Positions 31,258 to 37,588 of a stretch of 37,588 nt of DNA are shown here, piece by piece (the stretch's first letter is position 1; each line of letters begins with the position of its first letter). The stretch lies in the NCBI GenBank assembly GCA_009692555.1, contig SHYY01000038.1:1-37588 (forward strand). Reading direction: 5' to 3'. A program made the position numbers and the translations under genes. The stretch is from Myxococcales bacterium (GTDB taxonomy: Bacteria > Myxococcota_A > Polyangia > Palsa-1104 > SHYY01). The notes below the pieces were generated by a model. That model had not been told where the DNA came from, did not search any database, and saw nothing but the letters and a program-made list of their open reading frames with translations.

Positions 31258-32670
31258 GCCTTCCACCGGGCGGAGGTGCGCGGCCCGCAGCGACGGGATG
31301 AGGGTGAAGGCGAAGCAGGCCGCGAGGGTCACGAGGGCGATCACCGAGAGCTCGGTCACCTGGATCTTCACCGGCAGGCGGTCGATCAGGTACACCCGCG
31401 GGTCGAGCCGGTAGGAGAAGCGCGAGAGCAGCCCGCAGATCGCGAGGCCGAGCGCGATGCCGGCGCCGGTGCCGAGGGCGCCGATGGTCATCCCCGCGGC
31501 GATGAACGTGCCGGCCACGCCGCTCGAGCGCATGCCCAGGGACTTGATGATCGCGATCTCCTGGGCCTTGTCGATGACCAGCATGGTCATCGTGGCGATC
31601 ACACCGAACAGCGCCACCAGGACGATGATGAACAGCAGCACCGCCAGCACCAGCTTCTGGAGGCGCAGCGCCGTGAACAGGTTGTGGTTCAGCTCACGCC
31701 AGTCGATGGTCCGGTAGGGCGGGCCGCCGAGCGCCTTGTCGACCTCCCGGGCGACATCGCGCGAGCGATAGATGTCGTCGATCTTCATCTCGACGCCGGT
31801 GACGACGTCCCCACCCTCGAGGAACGCCTGGGCCTCGGGGAGCGCGATGTAGACCAGCCGGCGATCGTACTCATCGAAACCGGAGTAGAAGATCCCGGTC
31901 ACCTGGAACTCGCGCATCTTCGGCGCCTTGCCCTCGGCGGTCCACAGCGACGGGTCGAGCCCCCCCAGCGGCGAGATGACGCGCACCGTGTCGCCGACCT
32001 TGGCGCGCAGCTTCTTCGCCAGCTCCTTGCCGATCAGCGCCGACGGGAGCTGCGGTCCGGCGGCCGGCTTCGGCGGGTGGTCGAGGCTCCCGACCGCCCC
32101 CGCGATCATGTTGATGTCGAGCACCTGCGACGCGCGCGCCGGCTGCACCCCCTTGACCAGCACACCCGACAGCGCCGGTCCGTGGGCGATCATCATCTCG
32201 TTGAACACGAACGGCGCCACCGGCTTCTGGATATGGGGCACCTGCTCGACCTTCGCGGCGATCTCGCGCCACTCGTTGAAGTCGAGGCCGTACTTCATCA
32301 CGATGATGTGCGCGTTCACGCCGAGAACCTTGCGCTGGAACTCGTCCTGGAAGCCGGTCGTCACCGCCAGCACCGTGGTGAGGGCCGCGACGCCCCAGAA
32401 GACGCCGGTCATCGAGATGGTGGTGAAGACCGAGAAGAAGTTGAGGAACAGGAACGTCGTGAAGAACATCAGCGAGGCCACCGCAAAGGTGGCAACCAGG
32501 CTCTGGGCGATGCCCCCTGCGGTCCAGTTGACGAACAGGAACAGCGACGGGAGCGCCACCGCCGCCACGCCGAGAACCAGGGTGATCGCGAGGATCGCGC
32601 GCGATCGCCGCCGGCGAAACAGGTAGCGCCAGCCGATGAAGGTCTCGGGGCGGTCGAAGAGCCGCGCCAC
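31243..32670 (-). CDS. LolC/LolE-like ABC transporter permease
   Basis: The 475 residues begin with FIGWRYLFRRRRSRAILAIT, typical of LolC/E. The periplasmic domain (about 120-330) follows. Then come three C-terminal FtsX-type spans with the coupling motif VIDKAQEIAIIKSLGMRSSG, and the end AAHLRPVEGLRYE. The family extracts lipoproteins from the inner membrane with LolD. An extra hydrophobic segment (SLVATFAVASLMFFTTFLFLN) near residues 50-75 is not in E. coli LolC and gives a longer N-terminal part. GTG 32670 has GGAGG upstream, partly inside the enoyl-CoA hydratase stop region. No LolD ATPase gene is next to it; it must be elsewhere. The many lipoprotein genes nearby fit such a system. Confidence 0.85.
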   Translation of the reverse strand: MARLFDRPETFIGWRYLFRRRRSRAILAITLVLGVAAVALPSLFLFVNWTAGGIAQSLVATFAVASLMFFTTFLFLNFFSVFTTISMTGVFWGVAALTTVLAVTTGFQDEFQRKVLGVNAHIIVMKYGLDFNEWREIAAKVEQVPHIQKPVAPFVFNEMMIAHGPALSGVLVKGVQPARASQVLDINMIAGAVGSLDHPPKPAAGPQLPSALIGKELAKKLRAKVGDTVRVISPLGGLDPSLWTAEGKAPKMREFQVTGIFYSGFDEYDRRLVYIALPEAQAFLEGGDVVTGVEMKIDDIYRSRDVAREVDKALGGPPYRTIDWRELNHNLFTALRLQKLVLAVLLFIIVLVALFGVIATMTMLVIDKAQEIAIIKSLGMRSSGVAGTFIAAGMTIGALGTGAGIALGLAICGLLSRFSYRLDPRVYLIDRLPVKIQVTELSVIALVTLAACFAFTLIPSLRAAHLRPVEGLRYE

Positions 32671-32672
32671 CG

Positions 32673-33458
32673 CTACCTCCCGGTCCACGCCGGCGGGCGC
32701 TTCTCGAGGAAGGCCATCAGCCCCTCGCGCGCATCGTCGGTGCCCAGGACCGCGAAGAGCTGCTGCTGCAAGTAGTTCAGCGCGGGCTCGAGATCCATGT
32801 CCTGCGTGGCATAGAACGCAGCCAGACCGAGCGCCATCACCTTCGGACTCTTCGCCGCCAGCTTCGCGCACAGCTCGGCGACCGCCGCTTCCAGGCGATC
32901 CTTCGGCACCGCGCGGGTGATCAGTCCGATCCGCTCCGCCTCCGCGGCCGAGATGCGGTCACCGGTCAGCATCAGCTCGAGACCGCGCTTGCGCGAGACG
33001 TTGCGGAAGATGTTGGTGGAGATCATCATCGGCCACAGCCCGACGTTGATCTCCGGCAGTGCGAACTCGGCCTCATCGGAGGCGATGGCGAGGTCGCAGG
33101 CCACCACGAGACCGAGACCGCCCGCCATGGCGTGGCCGTTGACCATCGCGATCGTCGGCTTGCCCACGCGGGTCAGGGCGAGGTTGAGATCGACGAAGGT
33201 GCCCGGGCGGGTCGCCGTCTCACCGGCGCTCGCGCCGCGGCCCGCGAATGCCGACAGATCTCCACCTGCGGAGAAGCCCTTCCCAGCCCCGGTGATGACC
33301 ACCACCCGCACCGCTTGATCATCGCGCGCAGAGGAGAGCGCGTCGAGCAGCTCACCGATGGTGGCGGGGCCGAGGGGGTTGCGCTTTTCGGGGCGGTTGA
33401 GCGTGATCCGGGCCACCGCGCCTTGTACTTCGTAGAGGATGTCGCCGTAGGTCGCCAT
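32673..33458 (-). CDS. Enoyl-CoA hydratase/isomerase family protein
   Basis: The 261 residues have the crotonase fold: ARITLNRPEKRNPLG at the start, the oxyanion-hole segments VVITGAGKGFSAGGDLSAF and VNGHAMAGGLGLVVACDLAIAS, then FALPEINVGLWP and LELMLTGDRISAAEAERIGL. Its end, FLEKRPPAWTGR, is usual for the family. Members hydrate or isomerise acyl-CoA esters in fatty-acid or amino-acid degradation. The substrate cannot be given. Its stop lies two bases before the GTG of the LolC/E-like gene, so both share a transcript, probably for historic reasons rather than function. Confidence 0.88.
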   Translation of the reverse strand: MATYGDILYEVQGAVARITLNRPEKRNPLGPATIGELLDALSSARDDQAVRVVVITGAGKGFSAGGDLSAFAGRGASAGETATRPGTFVDLNLALTRVGKPTIAMVNGHAMAGGLGLVVACDLAIASDEAEFALPEINVGLWPMMISTNIFRNVSRKRGLELMLTGDRISAAEAERIGLITRAVPKDRLEAAVAELCAKLAAKSPKVMALGLAAFYATQDMDLEPALNYLQQQLFAVLGTDDAREGLMAFLEKRPPAWTGR

Positions 33459-33489
33459 GAGGGCTGGAGCATACTCGACCGAACGAATG

Positions 33490-33518
33490 TTGACACTCGG
33501 CGAGCGAGGGCGGTAGCC
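33490..33518 (+). promoter_or_regulatory. Promoter candidate for the gene at 33534
   Basis: TTGACA (33490-33495), 17 bp and a weak GTAGCC (33513-33518), with the ATG about 16 bases later. Confidence 0.35.
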
Positions 33519-33533
33519 TCGGGCGTTCCGATC

Positions 33534-34553
33534 ATGCTCGCATCATCTGCACGATGGTCCGGCGCCGCCGTTGCGGTGCTCACGCTCGGTATCGCCGCCC
33601 CGGCGAGCGCCGACCTGTTTGATCTCAGCCTTCAACGGCTGGTCAGCCCCGCGGACGGGCGAATGCGGATGCCTGGCGAGACCGCGAACCCGACGGAGCA
33701 CGACCAGGCTGCATTCCGTCAGCTTGCTTCGGAGCTGGGCGTCGTGCTGTCGCCGAGGTTTCTCGCCCCCGCCGACACCATCGGGTACTCGGGTTTTCAG
33801 TTCACCCTGGATCCGAGCTTCACGTCGATCAGCAACCGGAAGTGCGTAGAGATGGAGCTGGTCGATCGCTGCCCCTGGCAGCGCGGCGCGAGCGGCAAGG
33901 ACGGGCAGGGCACGAAGCACGATCTCCCGGGCTTCGCCTCGACGGTGACGCTGATGGCGCGCAAGGGAATCTGGCTGCCGCTGCCGTCCTTCGAGCTGGG
34001 CGCGGCGGCCACCAAGCTCATGCAGTCCGATCTCTTCGCGGTGATGTTCTACGCGAAGTTCGCGCTGCACGAGGGCTATCACGACTGGGCGATCCCGTCG
34101 CTGTCGGTGCGCGGGGCGGGCATGCGCATGGTGGGCTCGTCGCAGCTGGACCTGACGATGGCGCAGGTGGACACGGAGGTCTCGAAGAGCTTCGGACTCT
34201 TCGGGTCGGTCACCTTCGTGCCCTACCTGGGAAGCGCAGTGCTCTTCATCATCGCGCGCAGCCAGGTGATCGACACCACCCCCGACGTCGATGCCTACAA
34301 GCAGGGGCCAGGCGCCCTCGACCTGAACGCCAACGCGGTCTTTCCCGAGCAGGACACCATCGTTCGATGGCGCTTCTACAGCGGGTTCCGCCTGAACTAC
34401 TCGATCCTGGTGTTTGCTTTCGACTACGTGCTGACCGCGTGCGGGGATTTTTCGGGGGCGCCGGACAACGAATGCAACCACAAGGACAAGAAGGTCGCCG
34501 ACAACGCGGCGACCCAGCACACACTCAGCCTGTCGGCGGGCTTCCTGTTCTGA
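33534..34553 (+). CDS. Probable outer-membrane beta-barrel protein of unknown function
   Basis: The 339 residues start with a signal peptide (WSGAAVAVLTLGIAAPASA, cleavage before DLFDLSL). The mature part alternates polar and hydrophobic residues as in beta-strands (FASTVTLMARKGIWLPLP, FAVMFYAKFALHEGYHDWAI, IVRWRFYSGFRLNYSILVFAFDYVL). It ends in SLSAGFLF; a C-terminal Phe is the usual outer-membrane assembly signal. Two Cys pairs may form loops (CVEMELVDRC and CGDFSGAPDNEC). No family name is recognised. ATG 33534 is used since it gives the complete signal peptide. It is divergent from the enoyl-CoA hydratase gene. Confidence 0.72.
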   Translation: MLASSARWSGAAVAVLTLGIAAPASADLFDLSLQRLVSPADGRMRMPGETANPTEHDQAAFRQLASELGVVLSPRFLAPADTIGYSGFQFTLDPSFTSISNRKCVEMELVDRCPWQRGASGKDGQGTKHDLPGFASTVTLMARKGIWLPLPSFELGAAATKLMQSDLFAVMFYAKFALHEGYHDWAIPSLSVRGAGMRMVGSSQLDLTMAQVDTEVSKSFGLFGSVTFVPYLGSAVLFIIARSQVIDTTPDVDAYKQGPGALDLNANAVFPEQDTIVRWRFYSGFRLNYSILVFAFDYVLTACGDFSGAPDNECNHKDKKVADNAATQHTLSLSAGFLF

Positions 34554-34584
34554 GCCGCTGCGTCAAGCAGGTGGCATCCGGCGC

Positions 34585-34758
34585 CTAGAAGAACTTCTCC
34601 TCACGCGCCCGCTGGACCATTCTCCAGGTGCCGCTCTGGCAGTGCTGGCGCGGAAAGCGGCGCCCGCTGACTCCGAAAAACTCCTGCGCCCCGCACGAAC
34701 AGCGGTAGACACCATAGAGCGTGATCCTCTCACCCGCGGGAAAATCCTTGTCTGCCAT
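34585..34758 (-). CDS. Small zinc-ribbon-like protein (57 aa)
   Basis: ATG 34758 has a strong AAGGAGG five bases upstream. The product has GVYRCSCGAQEFFGVSGRR followed by FPRQHCQSGTWRMVQRA. Cys20, Cys22 and Cys40, with His39, are possible zinc ligands; the spacing recalls the small 'YRC..C...RFP..C....W' zinc ribbons but uses CXC in place of CXXC. It is probably a cytoplasmic adaptor or nucleic-acid-binding protein. It is convergent with the beta-barrel gene, 31 bp apart. Confidence 0.72.
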   Translation of the reverse strand: MADKDFPAGERITLYGVYRCSCGAQEFFGVSGRRFPRQHCQSGTWRMVQRAREEKFF

Positions 34759-34943
34759 CACATCCTCCTTGTGGGTTGTCGACCGTCGCGCCGCTCCGCG
34801 GAAGGCGGCCGGCGGCGGGTCGTCCGCTGCCGATTGCAAGCAAGGTGCCCAAGTCAGATGACAGCCGTTCGACCCGCTTCCGGAGAGCCTCTCTGACGCG
34901 TGGAGCGCGCGTCGCAGAGGCCGCGACCCGCCGCAGTTCGCGC

Positions 34944-34972
34944 TTGCCAAGCGATCCACAAGCCCCTATCGT
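34944..34972 (+). promoter_or_regulatory. Promoter of the RRM protein gene
   Basis: TTGCCA (34944-34949), 17 bp and TATCGT (34967-34972). The predicted leader of about 55 bases contains a doubled CCCCCGATA (near 34993-35010) and ends in AAGGAG before ATG 35035. Confidence 0.5.
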
Positions 34973-35034
34973 GAAACCCATCCGGGGCCTAGCCCCCGAT
35001 ACCCCCGATACCAACCAAACAGAAGAAGGAGCGA

Positions 35035-35556
35035 ATGGGTACCAAGCTTTTTGTCGGCAACCTTTCCTACTCGATCACCGAGTTGGAGCTTCGCGAGGCG
35101 TTCGCGCAGTCGGGTCGTACCGTCCAAAGTGTTCGCATCGCGCTCGACCGGGAAACCCAGCGTCCGCGCGGGTTCGCTTTCGTCGAGGTCGCCACCGACG
35201 CCGACGCGGACTCGGCGATCAAGGAGTGGAACGGCACGATGCTCGCGGGGCGGGCGATGGCGGTCGAGAAGGCGCAGGAGCGCGTCCCGGGCGCACCACG
35301 GCCGGCTGGGCCGCCGCGGCGCCCGATGGGCGGAGGGCCGGCGGGTGGCGGGTACGGCGGGGCACGGCCATTCAGCGGGCCTCCGCAGCGCGGATTCGGT
35401 GCGCCGATGGCATCGGCGGAGCCGCAGCGGGAGGAGCAGCGTCGACGTCAGGCGCGCCCCGAGAAGAAGATCGAGCAGAAGAAGAAGTCGTCGCGGCCGA
35501 AGGAGGAGGAGCGGGAGCGGGGGAAGTGGCGCTGGGACGGCAAGACCGACGACTGA
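35035..35556 (+). CDS. RRM-domain RNA-binding protein
   Basis: The 173 residues start with one RNA recognition motif (1-82). RNP2 is KLFVGNLS (4-11) and RNP1 is RGFAFVEV (about 43-50), each with the aromatic residues that stack on RNA. A Pro/Gly-rich part with Arg follows (GGGPAGGGYGG, GPPQRGFGAP), then a strongly basic and acidic tail (EKKIEQKKKSSRPKEEERERG). Bacterial RRM proteins of this build occur in cyanobacteria and Myxococcota, often linked with cold or stress responses. The C-terminal disordered tail may aid RNA binding or condensation. The stop codon is also the first base triplet of a 60-bp-type repeat. Confidence 0.9.
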   Translation: MGTKLFVGNLSYSITELELREAFAQSGRTVQSVRIALDRETQRPRGFAFVEVATDADADSAIKEWNGTMLAGRAMAVEKAQERVPGAPRPAGPPRRPMGGGPAGGGYGGARPFSGPPQRGFGAPMASAEPQREEQRRRQARPEKKIEQKKKSSRPKEEERERGKWRWDGKTDD

Positions 35557-35667
35557 GCCTCAAAGGGCCGCTGCAGGCGGCTGAGTTTCTTGACCCGCCG
35601 AAGGCGGCTCCACAGCGTCCCCCGGATGCGGGGACTCCCCAGCGTCCCCTGGGTATTCGGGGACTGA
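35554..35667 (+). repeat. Stop-linked double-hairpin repeat, copy 3 (expanded)
   Basis: It starts at the TGA of the RRM gene and ends GGGGACTGA like the other copies. It has an added first unit (GCCGC-TGCA-GGCGGC type), then CCGCCGAAGGCGGCTCC, and two successive GTCCCC...GGGGAC hairpins instead of one. It is the only copy on the plus strand and is 114 bp long. Confidence 0.7.
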
Positions 35668-35690
35668 TCGACCCGCCGCGAGGAGAATCC

Positions 35691-35999
35691 ATGAAGCGTG
35701 TACATCTCGCGGTCGCCGCCGCGATCGCGGTGTTCGGAGTGGGCTTCGCATCGCCCGTGGCTGGAGAGCCGGCGGTGGCTCCCGTCCAGAAGAAGGCGGC
35801 CGAGGCGCCTGCCCCTCGGTCGTTCGAGAAGAAGCCGGCGAATGGCACGAAGGCCCGCTGCGCGGTCACCGGCGAAGCCTACACCGTCAGCGACAAGACC
35901 GCGTTCGTCGAGTACAAGGGGCGCCTCTACGCGCTCTGCTGCGCCGACTGCAAGCCGGACTTCGACAAGGACCCCGCGAAGTTCGCCGCGAAGAAGTAG
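35691..35999 (+). CDS. Secreted YHS-domain protein
   Basis: The 102 residues begin with a signal peptide (VHLAVAAAIAVFGVGFASPVAG, cleavage about residue 25). A Lys/Pro-rich spacer follows, then a YHS/TRASH-type metal-binding domain: RCAVTGEAYTVSDKTAFVEYKGRLYALCCADCKPDFDKDPAKF. The Cys residues at 57, 83, 84 and 87 are likely ligands of copper or another soft metal. YHS domains are also found in copper transport and metal-sensing proteins. AGGAGAATCC precedes the ATG. It follows the stop-linked repeat directly and may have its own transcript. Confidence 0.85.
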   Translation: MKRVHLAVAAAIAVFGVGFASPVAGEPAVAPVQKKAAEAPAPRSFEKKPANGTKARCAVTGEAYTVSDKTAFVEYKGRLYALCCADCKPDFDKDPAKFAAKK

Positions 36000-36045
36000 G
36001 GGAGCACTCGAGCGGCGCGGTGTTCGAGACGCGCCCGCAGGCCGG

Positions 36046-37575
36046 CTAGAACATCGTCGTCGGATCCTTGCGGGGCGGCGGCGGGGGCTCGGGGATCGCG
36101 ATCCGGGGGCGCTCCTCCTCCTCGGGCTCCTCCTCCTCGCCCTCGTCGAGGGCGGCGTTGCGGCCGGTGCAGTTGTCGCACTGGCCGCAGGGCGGGATCT
36201 CCTCGCCGAAGTAGGACAGCAGGAACTGCGCGCGGCACTTGCGCGCCTCGGCGTAGTCGAGCATGGCCTGAAGGCGCTCGCGGTCGCTCTCGCGCTTCTT
36301 CCGGTAGGCCTCCGCCGCGTTCCACACCACCTGCTCGTCGGCGGCGCTCTCCGTTGGTGACCAGATCGCCCCAGTGAGCTCTTTCGCCAGCGCGCCCTCC
36401 TCGAGCATCGCCAGCACCACCTGGGCTTTTTTCTGCGGTACGCCAGCGCGGAGCGCGATGTCGACGAGCTTGCCGGGGCCCGCGGTCAGGGCCTTGGCGA
36501 CGGAGCGGACCTGGTCGCGCCCGGGGTACTTTTGCGCCACGAAGAACTGTTGCACGTCCTCGTCGCCGGGGCGCCAGAGGAGGATGCAGCGCGCGGTCCT
36601 GCCGTCGCGTCCGGCGCGACCCGCCTCCTGGTAGTATTGCTCGACCGAGCCAGGCAGGTTGTAGTGGATGACGAAGCGGAGGTCCTGCTTGTCGACGCCG
36701 AGGCCGAAGGCGTTGGTGGCGATCATCACGCGCGCCTGGCCGTTCATGAAGCGCTGCTGCTCCGCGTTGCGCTCGGTGGTGGTCATCTTGCCGTGGTACT
36801 TCCCGACGTTGCGGAGGCCGAGCCGCGGCAGCACCGCCGCCACCGCCTCGACGTTGTTGATCGTCGAGCAGTAGACGATCCCTGAGCCCTTGATCCGGCG
36901 CACGAGGCGGAGGAGGCGCTTGATCTGGGCCGCTTCGTCGGGGACGGCGCGCACCTCGAAGATCAGCTCGGGGCGCTGGAATCCGGTGTGGACCACCTCG
37001 GCCTTGGGCATGCCGAGGCGCTCCTTGATGTCGTCGACGACGCGCTGGGTGGCGGTGGCGGTGAGGGCGAGGATCGGTGGCTCGTCGAGCTCCTCGATCG
37101 AGCGACGGAGGTTCAGGTAGGCGGGCCGGAAGTCGTGGCCCCATTGCGACACGCAGTGCGCCTCGTCGATCACGAACAGCGAGACCTCGCGTCCACCGAG
37201 CTCGCTCTTGAAGTCGGCGGACCCGGCGCGCTCGGGGGTGACGTAGATCAGCTTGCGCTGTCCCTCCTCGATCATCCGGAGGGTCTCGCGCTTCTCCACG
37301 ACGGTCAGCGTCGAGTCGAGGCGCGCGGCGACCACTCCGCGCTGGCGCAGCTTGTCGGTCTGATCCTTCATTAGCGCGAGCAGCGGCGAGACCACCACGG
37401 TCACGCCGTCGATCACCATCGCCGGGAGCTGGAAGGTGAGCGACTTGCCCGATCCGGTGGGCATCACGCCGAGCGTGTCGACCCCCGCGAGGACGTTGCG
37501 GATCACGCGCTCCTGGCCGGGCCGGAAGGAGTTCAGGCCGAACTGGCGTCGCAGCTTCTGGACCACCGAGGCCAT
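36046..37575 (-). CDS. recQ: RecQ-family ATP-dependent DNA helicase
   Basis: The 509 residues unwind DNA 3'-5' using ATP, in recombination and replication restart. The helicase motifs are in order: FRPGQ (motif 0), MPTGSGKS (Walker A, about 38-45), VVSPLLALMKDQ, VIDEAHCVSQWGHDFRP (motif II and aromatic loop), ALTATAT, IVYCSTINNVE, ATNAFGLGVDK and YYQEAGRAGRDG. The zinc-binding subdomain has four Cys (CRAQFLLSYFGEEIPPCGQCDNC, around 447-470). There is no HRDC domain; the winged-helix part seems to lie before the zinc site (VDIALRAGVPQKKAQVVLAML). The end is a Glu- and Pro-rich tail. ATG 37575 gives a normal start, but the window ends 13 bases upstream. Confidence 0.9.
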   Translation of the reverse strand: MASVVQKLRRQFGLNSFRPGQERVIRNVLAGVDTLGVMPTGSGKSLTFQLPAMVIDGVTVVVSPLLALMKDQTDKLRQRGVVAARLDSTLTVVEKRETLRMIEEGQRKLIYVTPERAGSADFKSELGGREVSLFVIDEAHCVSQWGHDFRPAYLNLRRSIEELDEPPILALTATATQRVVDDIKERLGMPKAEVVHTGFQRPELIFEVRAVPDEAAQIKRLLRLVRRIKGSGIVYCSTINNVEAVAAVLPRLGLRNVGKYHGKMTTTERNAEQQRFMNGQARVMIATNAFGLGVDKQDLRFVIHYNLPGSVEQYYQEAGRAGRDGRTARCILLWRPGDEDVQQFFVAQKYPGRDQVRSVAKALTAGPGKLVDIALRAGVPQKKAQVVLAMLEEGALAKELTGAIWSPTESAADEQVVWNAAEAYRKKRESDRERLQAMLDYAEARKCRAQFLLSYFGEEIPPCGQCDNCTGRNAALDEGEEEEPEEEERPRIAIPEPPPPPRKDPTTMF

Positions 37576-37588
37576 CTCCGGCGTATCG

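Overview
This window is a GC-rich chromosomal stretch that reads most like a Myxococcota (delta-proteobacterial) genome. No 16S or other taxonomic marker is present, so the assignment rests on gene content: a zinc-ribbon/GYF/TonB-type protein like the gliding protein AgmX/GltJ of Myxococcus, MopE-type Asp-rich lipoprotein repeats, tandem Cys-rich lipoproteins with Asp-Leu-rich linkers, and Lys/Glu coiled-coil membrane proteins.

Layout. 1-1490: a mazEF-like toxin-antitoxin pair lying between two inverted copies of a small inverted-repeat element. 1548-5963: serA-hisZ-purA plus a tiny membrane ORF. 6039-10597: terminator and promoter, the AgmX/GltJ-like protein, a HupE/NicO-like periplasmic-domain protein, a MopE-type lipoprotein and a free-standing biotinyl carrier. 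10606-16962: an MCE/Mla lipid-transport locus with two MCE proteins, two permeases and two ATPases, split by a plus-strand insert (DoxX, nucleotidyltransferase, small ORF). 16966-18540: a decayed region holding a third copy of the element, two truncated gene fragments meeting at a REP-like hairpin, a six-unit 42-bp repeat and a duplicated 23-bp promoter-like motif. 18554-30149: a long minus-strand run: a PHP phosphatase, a nucleotide-sugar dehydrogenase, a secreted protein, four tandem Cys-rich lipoproteins, threonine aldolase and a TPR lipoprotein. 30230-37588: a coiled-coil membrane protein, tRNA-Cys, a LolC/E-like permease with an enoyl-CoA hydratase, a beta-barrel candidate, a small zinc ribbon, an RRM protein, a YHS-domain protein and RecQ.

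The strongest unexpected signal is the small element seen at 1-308, 1142-1477 and 17016-17320. Its ends are 11-bp inverted repeats (GGGTGCTTAAC), followed inside by inverted arrays of GTAGTC/GACTAC hexamers. Between them lies a gene of the S23 (23S rRNA intervening-sequence) four-helix-bundle family. Copies 2 and 3 have different internal deletions but intact ends, and each is flanked by its own perfect 9-bp target duplication (CCGCTCGGC; GTCCCGCCC). It is therefore a genuine non-autonomous mobile element built around an S23-type gene, with complementary ends that resemble a 23S rRNA intervening sequence.

Other notable signals: the Mla locus looks heteromeric, with all visible ATPase defects falling in one composite ATP site. 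A 60-bp double-hairpin repeat starts exactly at the stop codons of three genes. Four paralogous lipoproteins each carry exactly seven Cys modules but have different C-terminal domains. A leader with two mutually exclusive hairpins precedes that array.
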